From Calonectria ilicicola (lineage: Eukaryota > Ascomycota > Sordariomycetes > Hypocreales > Nectriaceae): DNA of 64,000 nt. The translations under genes and the position numbers were made by a program. The stretch spans positions 4,836,001 to 4,900,000 of the forward strand of contig CP085828.1 of NCBI GenBank assembly GCA_020809705.1, written 5' to 3'. Of the stretch, positions 37,897-50,481 are shown piece after piece; positions within the stretch are counted from its first letter, which is position 1; the number at the start of each line of letters is the position of its first letter. Under the pieces are notes generated by a model that ran no database searches, had not been told where the DNA came from, and was given only the letters and a program-made list of their open reading frames with translations.

Positions 37897-40198
37897 TCAT
37901 TGATTAAAAAAAGTTTCTAGGTCGTTTATTTCCGTTATGTTCCTAAAATCCACTGGTATTTGATCAAACAGCGATTGGTCAAACTGATCCAACGCTTCAA
38001 ACCCGGCGAAGGGACCCGAATCCTCAATCAATTCTGGCTCTCGAGGAAGAAACTCTGGCTCGGGGGCTAAAAATGAGTGGTTCGTGTCGGTATCCAAGTT
38101 CTCAAAAACCCCAGTGCCCAAGTTGGGGTTTTCGGCCCTGTGCTTGGCAATGGCTGCTGAGGCCTTCTGTGTAAGCTCGCTGGCCACTGCGCGCAGGGTT
38201 TGGAAGCCTTCATCTTCGACTAGCTCTAGTAGTTGGTCGAATAGATTCATAGCTTTCATGGCTATGTGTTGGTCTTGGGCTATTAATGGGTGGTCTGGGT
38301 TCAGAGCCATGTTGGCGAGGATGATGATGAGGGCCGAGAAATGGGCACAGCTGCATTGCCTCCTGAATGTTAGCTCAATTTTCAGACTAGTAATATCGCC
38401 AAACTCACCATATAATACATTCAGTCGGCGTCGCTCCTTGGAATAGTTTCATACAGCCACGACTAATCTCAACGCACTTGGTCCATCCTCCCGGCAGTGG
38501 CGCTACCTGAGAGCGATGGCAGGTTGATATCTTGTGGCTGCCTGTTGTAGCAATATTGTCAATAGCGGCCTGACTGAAGGAGCTGATTTTCTTGATCCAT
38601 TCAGCATTGTGGCTATATATCCCGTGCGTCATTACCTCTGCCAGCAGAAAGGCGTGGTGCATCTTTGTCAATTGGATAAGCTGCGACGGCCCGACATTGG
38701 CCGCTACTTGCTCAATGTGAAAAACAGTTGGTATGCGCTCGTACCACTGGTCTAGCATTGTCTGGAGGCGTTTCACGCGCTGTTGGCGCTCTGCAGGAAC
38801 AACCTTTGTGGCTCGATTCGAGTAGAGCAAGTCGTACACCTTGCCTTGGATATGAGCCAGTTCCACGCGCCGCCTGTGGTAGTTGAAGTACACTTGGCCG
38901 TTTTGTGTCCAAATGAGCCCAGAGCTGTCTGGTGGCGCCAATGCAGGAAGAGGCACATCAATGTCATCGTCTAGTTGCGTTGATGGTGTCATTGCTCTCA
39001 ATGAAATATCCTGTTATTGTGAGCATAAGTAGTGACCAAATTAGACAACAGCAGCTCACCTTGTCTAGTGTATAGGCAATCCAGAATACGCGTGACCTCT
39101 GCTCAGCTTCGTCTGGTGTAAAGTATTGTGCAGCTTCTTTTGCATGTAATCTGAGGCGATGCGCCAGCCTTACCGCAGTGCCGATAATGATACTGGCAGG
39201 CTTTGGATCTCGACTGTTTTGGAAAAGCATGACAACTCCTAGGAGAATCTGAATGCCCAACAAGTCGCTCTCTCTAGTGACTAGTTCTGATATGACGGAC
39301 TGGGCGTTCCTGAGACACTGATCGGCCTTTTCGATCTGTACAATAGAACTATCCGGTGCTGTTAATCGAGGGGTTCGATAGCTCAATGCCAGCACAATGT
39401 TGATGGCAGCCCATGACCCTCTATCTCGTTTTGTCCGGTCCGTATACCACCCATGTAGCATCTTCATAAAGGTGGGTTGGTGGAACAGTGGGATGACCGC
39501 ATTGAACAGGGTAAAGAAATGGTCAATAGCTGGGATGATTTCATCTAGCGGCGGGACGTAGAGCTCATCTGGCTCCCCCTCGTAAATCTGGGGTTTGATA
39601 GGGTCGAATCTCCAAACATCTAGGCCAGGTCCCTCTCTACGCACAGAGTCCAAGAGGCCGGCGGCCACGGAGGGGTTCTCCGGCGAGCTCTCTTCATTGG
39701 AGTTGCCGTGAGATGATGACTGGCTTGCGGTTGAAGCAGGGAGATGAGCTGTACGTGCAGTCTGGAGAACCTGCTGAAGGTGTTGCTCGATCCTTGCCAA
39801 GCGTGATTCCAAACCTTCTTTCTGTGCTGGGCTAATGCAGTTAACTTAAGGTTAGCCTTTGTGTCATGGCTCCTCCCCGTATAATTGAGAGACAACTCAC
39901 TCCTCGGCCCCTGCAGGCGGCGCGGGAGCAGGCTTTGGCTTTGGCGGATTGGCCTTGCGGCGGACAATGCTCGTCTTGCAGTCTGCCTTGTACAACTTGC
40001 AATTGGAGCACACGGGCTTGAGCATGTCGCATTTGATCTTTTTCGTAAAGCACAAGTCACATGCTGTACGTCATGTCATGACATGACACTGTTAGGCTGG
40101 GCTTTGCTGATGTGTGTGGGGACAAGACGCTCGCTGGCCAACGTACCCTTGCGGCGATGCGACTTTGAGGCGTCTGCATCATCGGGTGGAGTGTGCAT
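37897..40198 (-). CDS. Zn2Cys6 transcription factor (TF3)
   Basis: Five exons (40198-40147, 40063-39901, 39831-39060, 39010-38409, 38362-37897) with introns of 46-83 nt give 684 aa. The zinc cluster Cys19, 22, 29, 36, 39, 46 (ACDLCFTKKIKCDMLKPVC..., CX2CX6CX6CX2CX6C) is followed by a Pro/Lys-rich linker and a coiled segment (LESRLARIEQHLQQVL). The fungal-specific transcription factor domain runs from DHFFTLFNAVIPLFHQPTF through LLGVVMLFQNSRDPKPA, RLAHRLRLHAK and RSRVFWIAYTLDK. The C-terminus is acidic and Phe-rich (GPFAGFEALDQFDQ), resembling an activation domain. It is a nuclear regulator, unlike TF1/TF2 in exon layout. It lies downstream of the Old Yellow Enzyme gene on the same strand. The start has an ACCATG context. 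Confidence 0.88.
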
Positions 40199-40639
40199 GG
40201 TGGGCGTCTTTTTTGAAGGGCCACCAACTCGATTCGGTGATGTCCCGGGTCCAGAGATTCGGGGTTCCGAGGATCGAAGTTTTGCATCCGGGGAAAATGC
40301 GCAGTTGTGATTATAAATCGTCGTCAGCCTAACTTGAACCAGCGTAACGTGGAGAAGACCCCTGGCTCCACTGGAGCAATTTTAGACCATGGTGAGAAAA
40401 GAGGTGGCAGAAGGATACAAGTGAAACGGTATTGAGCTTGTAGATTCACTAGATGATGAACTGTATAGACTGACAAGTTGTAATTGTAGATATATACCAT
40501 ATATATGTTACTTGCTCTATTCAATCACTCTATCCCACCTACAATGCTCTCCTCTCTCTCTATATGTAATGTGTAATCCCCGTAACAATGCTGACGCAAG
40601 CCTTCAGACAATAAACAAAACCACCCATATTTCTTCTTA
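40199..40639. other. Intergenic region (TF3 promoter / OYE 3' end)
   Basis: About 0.44 kb between the OYE stop and the TF3 start, with no gene. It should include the TF3 promoter and the OYE terminator. Confidence 0.5.
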
Positions 40640-42159
40640 TTAAACAGAAACAGCAGCCCCATAGGGCTCCAGAGGCCCAGAATACTCAACGGCCCTGATA
40701 AACTCCATCTTATCCCCATCCTGCACCACCTTCTGGAACCACTGCCCCATGTCCCCGGCAAACGTCTCCACGGCTTTTTCGTCGCCGTACCTCAGCGGCT
40801 CCTTGCCCTGGCCGCTCTGCGCAATCTGCGCCTGCGCGATGGTCATGCCCATCGAAAAGTCGCTCTCCACCTTGTCCACGGGCTTGAGCGCGCCCTGCAC
40901 CCGGCCCTCGATGATGTCGCTTGGCAGCCGAGGCTCCGCGGCTGCGGGACGTCCCAGCGAGATGCCGTCGACCACGTTGAGGGCCTGGACCATGGCGCCG
41001 ACCACGTTGAGGGCCTGGACCATGGCGCCGACCGATCGCAGACCGCCCACAATGTACGTCTTGAGCTTGAGCTGGTCGCCCAGCGCCTTTGTAACGGTCT
41101 CGGCCCACTCAATGAAGAAGCCCTCGCGCTTACGGGTCGACTCCTTGGTGTACTCATAGCCTAGGTTCTCGTAGGTGCCGCCGCTCAGCTCGACAAAGTC
41201 CATGCCCAGGGCATCGAGCGTCTCGCACAGCTCGCGCGCGTCGTTTGGTGTCACGCCGCCCTCCTGGAACTCGACGCTGTTGAGCTTGGCCGCGACGATG
41301 AAATTCGAAGGTACGCGAGCCTTGATGGCTTTTGTAATATCCGAAATTAGACGCATGCGCGACTCAATCGTCTGCGGGCCATACTCGTCGGTGCGCTTGT
41401 TAGTGGTGCGCGAGAGGAACTGCGAGATCAGATAGCCATGAGCCGCGTGTAGCTCGATACCATCAAAACCAGCCTTGGACAAATACTCTGCGGCATGAGC
41501 AAAGCCCTCGACGACGCGGGCGAGCTCGTCCTTGGTGGCGGCATGGGGCTTGCCAAACGTCATTCCCATCTTGGGCTCTACATCCCCCAAGTTAGCGAAT
41601 GGCAGGGCATGTGTAAGTCAGTAACTAAACGTACCAAGCTGTACATCAGACGCCGAAATGGCCACGGGATTGACCCGGGCCTGCACCTGGCGGCCGGGAT
41701 GCGTGACCTGGGCCACGAGCAGACTGCCGTCGGCCTTGGCTGCAGCCGCAAGCTCCTTAAACTTTTCGAAGCGCTCTCCCTCAGGCGGGCACTCGGGCGT
41801 AATGACCATGTCGGCGAGACCATCGAGAGAGTCAAACTCAATGTCGATGTTGCCCGTGATAATAACACCCCAGTTGTTCTTGCCCTGGCCCCAACTGTCG
41901 TCATGTCAGCACTCCCAATTCCAACTTTATGAATCTCCATTTGCTGCTGGTCTCAAACGACTTACTGCTTGTACAGTTCGACCAGCTCGTCAGTGGGGAT
42001 GCCTCGCTCAGATGGAACCTTTGGGCTCCATGAAGCCAGACCCTCTGCCATGGCACCCTTCATGAAGCGATTCTTTGCGGTCCGGCCCGAGGCTTCAAAG
42101 TGGAGCGGCTGAGCAAGGGGCTCGGGGCTCACTTTTTCGGATTCATATCTGGCACTCAT
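40640..42159 (-). CDS. NADH:flavin oxidoreductase / Old Yellow Enzyme family
   Basis: Three exons (42159-41966, 41894-41635, 41577-40640) give 463 aa. Recognisable TIM-barrel FMN-enzyme features are TAKNRFMKGAMAEGL at the N-terminus, WGVIITGNIDIE, VAQVTHPGRQVQ, FDGIELHAAHGYLISQFLS with the substrate-binding His pair, NKRTDEYGPQTIESRMRLI, FVELSGGTYE, YIVGGLRS and DGISLGRP. These enzymes reduce activated C=C bonds with NAD(P)H. The gene contains a perfect 30-bp in-frame tandem duplication (see 40969-41033) that doubles a 10-residue segment between the GGLR and DGISLGRP strands. It is divergent from the Zn2Cys6 gene at 42844, the likely regulator by position. An in-frame ATG at 42237 would add 26 residues; 42159 fits the family start better. 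Confidence 0.9.
40969..41033. repeat. 30-bp perfect tandem duplication inside the OYE gene
   Basis: Two identical 30-bp units, 40971-41000 and 41001-41030, with identity extending a few bases each side. On the coding strand each unit encodes VGAMVQALNV, so the duplication adds exactly ten residues (about positions 334-354 of the protein) without breaking the frame. Confidence 0.97.
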
Positions 42160-42843
42160 CTTGAAAAAGTCTAAAGAAGATTTTTGGTGATTATTGTTGT
42201 TTGTGTTTTCGTGTTCTACTGTGTGATGCTCTTCCAACTTTCCAATCTTGAGCCCTCATTCTATATATTCCAGATCCCCCCTGAAAATCCGCAGCCGTGG
42301 AATCGATCCGCGGCCTCGCAGACTCCGCCTTATCCCAATCCCAACCATCGAGACTCTACTGCAGCCGAACTCCATGGTGGTTCACGATAGGCATCAGGGT
42401 CCTCTAGTGTCCGTCGCCCCACTTGGGAAGCCCGCCGTGGAGTCCACGGCATTGAATTGACATTAGTAATGCAGCTCTTAGGTGGGCTTATTCATCTAGA
42501 TACGTTCGGACGCCGAAGCGGACGAACTAACCAGTAAGAAGCGTGGAGATGGGTCATAACCCCACACAATCCATGTCCAATTGAGTCCAATCGAGTCCAA
42601 TCGAGTCCTCTTCATCCGCATTTCGTCCGTCTCGGTCGTGCTCTGTAATGCCAATCCCCAGCCAAACTGCCTATCGTGTGAACCAGTTTCCCCTATTCAG
42701 CCGTCGGTTTCCTGCAAATTTCCAGCATTTCCGTGGATTCCCACGCGTCTGTCGTCCATCAATCGGCCGAAACTTTTGCTGCGACGGACCGGTCCTGGAC
42801 TGCGAGTCGATCCCGCTTACATCGCGGGGACAAACAACCCACC
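42160..42843. promoter_or_regulatory. Divergent promoter region of OYE and TF4 with 10-bp repeats
   Basis: About 0.7 kb separates the two divergent start codons. A 10-bp unit, TCGAGTCCAA or a one-base variant, repeats about three and a half times at 42575-42607. Such short direct repeats in a shared promoter could be protein-binding sites, but no factor is assigned. Confidence 0.45.
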
Positions 42844-44966
42844 ATGAGTGAACCAGCTGCAAAGCGTCGCAAGGTCCGCAAGGGCACTCGGAGCTGCTGG
42901 GAATGTAAGTCTCTTTTCCTCAATAGTTTCAATTGCGCTTGGCTCATTCGCATTCACAAGGCCGTCGGCGCAAAATTAAGTGTGAATTCACACATGAAGA
43001 CGACGCCATCTGCATTGGGTGCAACCAGCGGCAGACAACATGCGTCTCCCAAGAGTACGCCCCGGAACCCGCCTCGGCGCCAGACCGGCGTCTCTCCAAG
43101 CGCCTGGGGCGCTTGGAAGAGTTGATGGAGAGGCTCGTAAACAAGTCTGTGCCTAATGATTCCACGGCGCAAAAGATTCCCACTCCGAATGACTCGCCGC
43201 CCAACGTCACTTACACCAACATTGCCTCGGAACCTGTAGACATCTTTGACACATCTGCCGCGGGCACTGCTCGACAGGTCACGTCGTCTCTAACCACTGG
43301 CAAAACCCCACTAAGCCAAGTTAGCCTACCCACGCCATCATCCGTGGCTATTCGTGGATCCGCTCGCGCAGCCAGGAGGAGCGCCGTCTCGAAACAACTA
43401 CACGACCTGTTTCCGCCACAAGAAACACTCTACGCTATTTCCCAGCAAAGCCCAGGGGCAAGCTACGTTCTCATGTTGTTTTATTCACGCCAGGACCAGT
43501 CCGATGGGAGACCGGAACCTATTTCGTCGCTTGCCCAAGTGCCGGATGTCTCAAGCCACCCTGCCATCCTGGCCAGGCGTCTCCTCCAGCTATCCATATG
43601 CTTGCAACAGATGCCTCCCTTCTTTGACGGTAGCGCACTTGGATTAAAAAGCTCCCCGGCCGAGACCATGGATGACTGGGTGAGCACCGTAGCCCGGCTG
43701 GTTACTTCCGACGACGATCTCATCGGCTGTCTCGAGGGCCTCGAGTGTCTCATCCTCCAGAGCTTCTACCAGAGCGACTCCGGTCAGCTAAGAAAAGCGT
43801 GGATGACATGTCGCAAAGCCCTCAACATGGCACAGCTCATGGGAATCGACCGCAGCGCGGCCAAATCCATCCGGTCATGCGACCCCGGCTTCAACCCGAA
43901 ACGCCATCCATCGACGTGTATGTTGTGGTTCCGCATCAACTGCACCGACCGCTACCTCTCACTCATCCTTGGTTTGCCCATCGGCTCCCGTGACAATTCG
44001 CTTTTTGAAGGGAGCGACCTAGGAAATGAAGTGGCTGATGATCAGCTCTGCTGGATGTACACCATCATCTCCGGCAAGATTGCCGACCGCAACTTCCTGA
44101 GCGGGACCGAGGCCTATGTCGCAACCCAATCCATTGACATTGAGCTTGAAAAGGCCATCAAGATTATGGGTCCCATATGGTGGAAGCTCCCCGACGTGGC
44201 CTCAGACTGCACGACGGAAGCGTGCAGCAGCGAAATTTCTGTGGTTCAGATTCAGATCCGACACTTCTCCCTCGTTGTGCTCCTACATCTCCCTTATCTG
44301 CTCAAAGATCGTGAACAGCGGCGCTACGAGTACAACCGGGCCACGTGCATGCAGGCCAGCCGCGAAGTCATGCTGCGGTTTCTCTTGTACCGCAACTCCT
44401 TCACCACATCAATCTCAGGCCGGCACGTCGACTACTCGGCCCTCGTGGCGAGTATGTCGCTACTGCTAGGTTACCTAGGCAAACCATGGCCGGGCTACGA
44501 GGCACAGCGCCAGTATGACCGGGAGCTGGCTGAGAAGACGCTACAAAAGATGGAGGAGATAGGGTCGCTGAACGACGATCGTCTATGCCTCGAGTCGGCA
44601 GAGACTATCCGACAGTTGCTGCCGATTGTGCAAAAAAAGCCTACTCCGGGAGAATGCGAGCAAGACAAGACCGTTCATCTAAGTGTGCCTTTTCTTGGAA
44701 CTGTCAACATCAATCCATGTGCAGATCTCCCCGTCTGCCAAGTACCGTCAACAAGCCCATCCAGCGGTCTCGTGCCGGAAATGTCTTATTTCTTGCCGCC
44801 CACCCCAACAGATTGCCCATATATTAATATGGATCTAGAATGTCCCGGCAGCTCAGCCTATACCTCTGTCCCCGACTGGCCTTGCTTCACAGCAGATCAG
44901 GAGGATTGGGCACTGCAGGGAGTAGACACAACGTATTGGTCCATGATCAACAGTAAAATAACCTAG
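42844..44966 (+). CDS. Zn2Cys6 transcription factor (TF4), divergent from OYE
   Basis: Two exons (42844-42904, 42961-44966) with a 56-nt intron that splits the zinc cluster encode 688 aa. Cys18, 21, 28, 38, 41 and 48 (CWECRRRKIKC...AICIGCNQRQTTC) follow CX2CX6CX9CX2CX6C, a variant with a longer middle loop. A coiled dimerisation segment (RRLSKRLGRLEELMERLV) and Ser/Thr-rich linker follow. The fungal-specific transcription factor domain includes LEGLECLILQSFYQSDSGQLRKAW, CRKALNMAQLMGIDR and CMLWFRINCTDRYLSLILGLPIG. The C-terminal 100 residues are Pro/Ser-rich with acidic patches. The Kozak context ACCATGAGT supports the start. It probably regulates the divergent Old Yellow Enzyme gene, by position only. 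Confidence 0.9.
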
Positions 44967-45362
44967 TCATCAGCATAAATAGGGAAAAGGAAGTAAAATG
45001 TAAACAAAAATATATCATGTACGGATTAATAATAATGTTATACCCAAAATTCTATATAGCCTCCAGTAAGGAAAAATGCAAATGCGTATACATGTGCTGG
45101 GGCTCTTTCATAATAGCATGCGTATATGTGATGAGGGGGCCTTGTTCGGCCAGGGTATCTCCCGTATCCAGGTGTTCCGATAATCCCATCCTAGGTAGAC
45201 AAACTCCAGAGTAGACCAAAAACAAAAAAAAACATTATTCCGTGAAAATACAAACGCCAATGTCTGATGAGTGATTACAGTAATAGGGGATATGACAAAG
45301 GAGATGGGGTAGCTGGCTGTGTGTTGCCACGGACCCAGTGCGGCTGTATGCCATGTAAGTGC
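44967..45362. other. Intergenic region between convergent genes
   Basis: About 0.4 kb between the TF4 and coiled-coil gene stops. It is AT-rich just after TF4, as expected for a 3' UTR, with nothing else seen. Confidence 0.5.
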
Positions 45363-47701
45363 TTAGCCCTGCAGTCCTTCCTGCAGGGCAGCACTGTCAA
45401 CAGCTTCGGCTGTGACCTTTGCGGGCGCGCCCTTTCGCTGTTGGGCGGCCCAGTATTTCTGAAAGCCTGGAATAGCTCCAGGCTGATTGATACCTGGCGC
45501 ACGAAACAGATCAACTTCTGGCTCGAGATTAGGCTTCGGTGTTGGTTTGGGCGCAGGCGTTGAGGAGCCTGTGCTTGCCCATGGGCGCCAACCCGCCCAC
45601 TTGCCTAGACTGCCGACCTTGAGACTGCTACCACTGCTTTCGGAGGGATTGGGAGACTCGGCTCGCTTGAGTGGGTTCGAGATGACTCTCGCACCTGTTC
45701 GCGTGGGAGGCATAGCACCGTACGTATTCCTAAGGGCCATGGCGCTCTGACTGGCCGAGCCACGGGAGAGGGTGGGCTGTGCCGTGATGTCAGTGACAAC
45801 AGCCTCAGCACCACCCAGATGGCGCAGAGTCAGCTGACTGGGTCGAGCCTTGAGGGTATGGATATCAAGTCCTCCAGCAAGAGACATGATGGACTCATGA
45901 GAGACAACGCGGTGAATGCGAGGGCGAGGGAAGTAGTCTTCCTTGGAGGCATCAGAGTCTTCGAGGATGGAGTTGTCGTCCACCGAAGGCACTGCCGCGA
46001 CCAAGTCAGGCGTCTGCATGCGAGCTATATCATCCTCCTCTGCCTCCTCCTCGTCCACTTCATGAATGGTGCCATGATCAATGGAGAGATTGTGATTATG
46101 CTGGGTTGGCGGAGGAGTTCCAGGGTCAAGCTGCAGCGAAGGGGCCTGGAAGCTCAATGCTGAGATTTCCGATGGGCCCTTACGATGAGATGCCCTCCAT
46201 GTGGGGGACATGGGGTCGTAGCTCGTCATGGGCGACGTCGGCACATCACTCTCAGTCATGCTAGGATCAAACATGGAACTCCTTTGGTTGGATCGTGGAG
46301 AGCTGGGGACAGAAGAAGCAAACTCAGAGTAGCCATCCATAGACCAGCGCTGACGAGGTATTGAGATGACGGACGAGGCGGTGTCCTTGGTGCTGAGGGA
46401 GAGCGAGGGCTGTGCAGTGGGGGAGAAGCGCCATTGCCCCGAAGTGCTGGGCGTTGAGGTCCCTGAGGTACTGGGGGAGTAGGGATTGGGAACCAGTGAG
46501 GGGCGCTTGCGTCTGAGCCTGCGGTTGTCGGGCTTTGGTGTTGCCTTGGGAGTGACATGGTAGTGATGGTGGATGTGAAGCTCCTGGGACACGCGGGGTG
46601 TTGCAGGGCTCTTGACGGGGCTTTGAAGTCCAAACGGTTCCAACTCAGCGTGAAGGCTGGAGGAGTGGCTAGAGCCAGCAATTGGCTGGTGGTTGAGGAG
46701 TTGCTCGCGAAGAGACTGGATCTCATCGTTGGAGTTGAGCAGCATCTCGCGCAGCTCAGCCATTCCCAGTTGCAGGTTGGCATTGTCCTGGAGCAGGTCG
46801 CGCACAAAGTGGCTAACGACAGGGTTTGACTGCTTGGTATCGTGCAGAGTCTTAGAAGCGGCAGCCCCCTTAAGGCGGCCGGCAGCAGACTCAAGCTGCT
46901 TCTCAACCTCACGCTGGCGCTCCATTCTCTGGATAACTTCAGCGTGTCGCTCGCGCTCCTGACGGGCCTCGTCCTCCATCTTCTCCAGTTGGTCCTGCAT
47001 GTCGAGAATTCCACGCTGGGCCTCCCTGAAGCGCTGGGTGTGAGTGCGGGCATCTTCCTTGGACAGGCGCAAGTCGTGATACAACTGCTCCTGCTCCTGC
47101 TCCATCAAGCCGAGATGGCGCTCGGCATCAGCTGCGCGGGCTGCTGCAGCTTCGAGGCGCCGCACAGCTTGTTGGGAAGACAATAGGCTTGCCTCAAGGG
47201 CTTTGATCTTGGTATCAGACTCAGAAACAGTAGCGTTTAAGGCTTCGAGCTGATCAAGCAAAGCCCGGTTCTCTTCAATTGTGGCTGCATTGTCGGACTC
47301 GAGTTGCTGCTTATCCATCTCCAGGTGCTCAATTTGATTAGTGAGTTCAAGGCGATCTCGCTCAGCATCGGCCATGTAGACTTCGTGTCGAGCTAGAAGG
47401 GCCTAATTTAATAGAAAAAAAAAATTGCAGTTAGCCAAGGGTCTCAATGCATTCATTGGTGTGTCGTGTGAGGACTTGACAAAACGGGAAGGGCTGCGCG
47501 GGCATGACTGATATGCGGGCAGTGGGAGGAATGCTGGCGAGCGGGTAAATGGCGAAGGGAGCGTACCTGGCCCAGCTGGGCGGCAGTGTGGACATCCTTC
47601 TCGACAGAGGCCAGGATGGACGAATTCTTGCGGAGCAGGGCACAGTCTGGCGAGCCGCAGCAGCAATGCAGGTCGTCATGAGGGGGGCTTTGGCGGTCCA
47701 T
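45363..47701 (-). CDS. Conserved coiled-coil protein, Ser/Pro-rich C-terminal half
   Basis: Two exons (47701-47567 and 47402-45363) across a 164-nt intron give at least 724 aa. A short Cys/His segment (HDDLHCCCGSPDCALLRKN) is followed by VEKDVHTAAQLGQALLARHEVYMADAERDR and about 250 residues of heptad-type coiled coil rich in Glu, Gln, Leu and Arg (LESDNAATIEENRALLDQLEALN, LEKMEDEARQERERHAEVI). VVSHFVRDLLQDNANLQLGM ends this part. The second half is disordered, with Ser/Thr-Pro sites, LHIHHHYHV and basic RRLRRKRPS, suggesting phosphorylation. No catalytic domain is present; a scaffolding or cytoskeletal role is a guess. The frame remains open another ~199 codons upstream to 48298, so the true start is uncertain. 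Confidence 0.75.
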
Positions 47702-50473
47702 TGTCGGGATTGCGGAGAAGGAGGAGAGGCCGTCGTCGTTGTTGTCGTTTGTGTCGTCGCCGTAGTTGTCGAAGTCGTAGCTGTAGCTGTGGTCGAGGTC
47801 GGCGTCGCCCTCGCCGTCTGGGTGTCGGACAGTGTTTCTGGTGGTGTTATCGCTGTTATGAGAGCGGGGTGAGGGTCGGAGCGTCGGCGAGTAACATGAT
47901 ACAAGGTGGTCAAAGACAGACAGCGAAGGCGAGGCAGACAATGACAGGGCACGGGCGGGCAGCGGCGGCGACGACTCGAGAATGGGCGGAAGCGGAGTTG
48001 ACAGCAGAGTTGGCAGCGTATACGAGCGAGGTTTTTGCTGTATTAGAATGGGTGCTGTTGGTGGTGTTCCGCCATGACTGGGGCCGACGACGGCATCGGC
48101 AATGACTGATGGAAGCTCCAGAATGGCGACGCGCGCCTGGGAGCGAGCCGACCTTGGTGTTGCGCACCGAGGCCGACCCGTTCTAGGCGGGAGTGCAGGT
48201 TGTGGCTGAGAGGCAGCGCAAGCTGTGGCGCGGCAAATTGGCAGCGGGCGCGTAGCGGGGTCTGAGTTTGGCGATGGAAGCGTAATGAATGCGAGCACAG
48301 CGGGAGAGGGGCGGGTGGTGTCGGTAATTTATTAGCAGCGGACGCAGCATGTGAACGGAGGCACAGCAACGGGAATGCAGAGTTTGTGAAGGGATGGTCG
48401 CATGTATGTAAATGAAAATGAAGGGGAGAAGAAAAATCAAATCAACCATATGCAGGGCCTGCTAGCTACATGTATGTACATGCGCCATGGCTGGCAGCAG
48501 AACAAAACAAACAACGCAGGGCACCCCCCATACCGACTCCGTAGTTTGGGGTCGGTCGCCTGTTTTTTTTTTTTTTTTTTTTTTCTCCTCGTCATTATTA
48601 TCCACGAACTGTTCACGTTCACGCACACTGCTCTCGCAAGCGCCATGTCACTAGGCTCCACGTCACGGGCGCGAGTCCAGTCCTGACCTGGGTTGTGGTT
48701 CATGGTGCCCCCGACTGCATCGTTGGCGCCCTTGCGCACGGCCGGGTTGGCGCCTGGCGGCCACTGAAAGGCCCTGGAGGCGTGAGTGGGCGCTGGGGAA
48801 TGGGAGGTCACGCCCTGCTCTGCCTCGCTTGGCGCCCAACATCCCCTGGAGCGCATCTCCCCCTCCAGTGCGACCCCCCCTGTCCATGTGCGCTGTCAGG
48901 CCCGCCCCGTAGCGCTGTTCGTCCCTCTCATCGCTGCATCAGCGCGACGAAATGATTTGACCCGACGCGCGCCTTGGCTGCACCCAGGCCCATGACGACA
49001 CCGCCTTTGCACCCGCCTCAGTGACCACCTTTACACCACCTTTACACGCCCCTCATCCCCCCCATGAATCCATCTTATCTCGCGGAGATGAGATGATTTG
49101 ACTAGCTTCTCTTCGTCCCGTTTTTGTCACGTGGAATCCCTGATTGTCATCCATGTTTCAGGGCCAGGTGCAGGGTAACACCCATCTTGGGGGCGTGGGC
49201 AAGGATGCAATTTTTTTCTTTCTTCTTCTTGCTTTGGCTTTGGCTTTGGCTTCAGCACCATCTCATGATAACGTGCTATAGCCCGGCTATACCTGGTTCA
49301 TGTACTAATTACCGCGCACCTTTGGGTTCGTCCCCTTGCATCGCTCGTCCCGTCCCGATGCTCGCTGTTTCACCCGAACCAAGGGGAAACCGAGCATGCC
49401 TCATTTTGACCCAACAATTCACAAAGCGGCGCCATTTGTGATGAAGCCGAGACAAAGGGAAAGGATAAAACATCCCATGCGTTGAAACCTGCATTCACGT
49501 GAATCGCCAAAAGTTTCCGCTTCATTGGATGCCACTGTCTCTCAGTAATTCTCTTTGACGCCGCACGGCGCAACTCGGTCTGAGCCCACCTTATTATCAT
49601 TCGTAGGATGGGATGGATGGATGCCCACAGGAATATCCATGTTGCCTGGGAAAATAACGCAAAGCTGCAAGAAAACAAAAAAAAAGAATTTTTTTTTCGG
49701 TATTCAAGCCACAGTAAACAAAAACAAAGGAACAAGGAGAAAAAAAAATAAACTGCATCCAAGTACCGGATCTAACTGCGACACGGTCATGTCCTTTGTC
49801 TGCTCTGATGCGACCGGGGCAAACGGCGTCTCCTAGCATGCACCATGATATCCACCTGAAAATGCCCAGTACACCGATCACATCTCGCGGGAGTCATGCT
49901 AAGACTGGCCGGCTTCTGTGCCTGGATTTAGCCCTTGGCCTAGCACCGGCGGTCAAAATTCTGCACCAGGCCCAACCAGCTAAAATGATGGGGATGCGAT
50001 GCGAGGATGCAATTGCGAGCTAGCTAGCACCACCCCGCCCCGCAGAGCATGGCCTAATTGCATATCTGGGCTGCTGTCATGGCTCATGGCTGCGTGGACT
50101 GTGCGAGAAAAAACAATCTACAAGCTGCGCCCGTGGCCCATCATGACCCGTCACATGATGGATTGTATATTCGAGACGCGGCTGTGAAGCGAGGAACCAT
50201 GGAAAAAGGAAGCAGAAGCAGAAACAGAAACCATCCCGCAACCGAGAAACACGCACAACGGCGTTGCATATTTCCCTGCACTGTCTTGCAGATCAGATGC
50301 ACCACTAGCTAATTATTTGACGCTGCTGCCGAGCGGAATTTGGTCTGTCGCTCACTCGCATTCCAGCCCAAGCAGAGAAGGCGGTAAGACCAATAGCTGT
50401 ACACACGTGATGCTACCATCGCGGCCCATGCTACCCAATCAATGTGACCTTGTCTTTCGTGCTTTCACATAGT
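47702..50473. other. Intergenic region with simple repeats
   Basis: About 2.8 kb. The part next to 47702 is GC-rich and open in the frame of the coiled-coil gene, and may be leader or extra coding sequence. A run of about 22 T lies at 48563-48584, and GGCTTT units repeat around 49,230-49,252. No other gene is supported. Confidence 0.5.
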
Positions 50474-50474
50474 T

Positions 50475-50481
50475 ACCCCAT
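50475..50481. repeat. Left direct repeat (probable target-site duplication)
   Basis: ACCCCAT, identical to 53341-53347 on the other side of the element and directly abutting the left inverted repeat. The identity extends one base (T) to the left on both copies, where it overlaps the right inverted repeat. Confidence 0.6.

Noticed and set aside
48563..48584. T-run as a retroposon poly(A) tail
   Set aside because: No reverse transcriptase, SINE-like sequence or target duplication is visible next to it; treated as a simple homopolymer.
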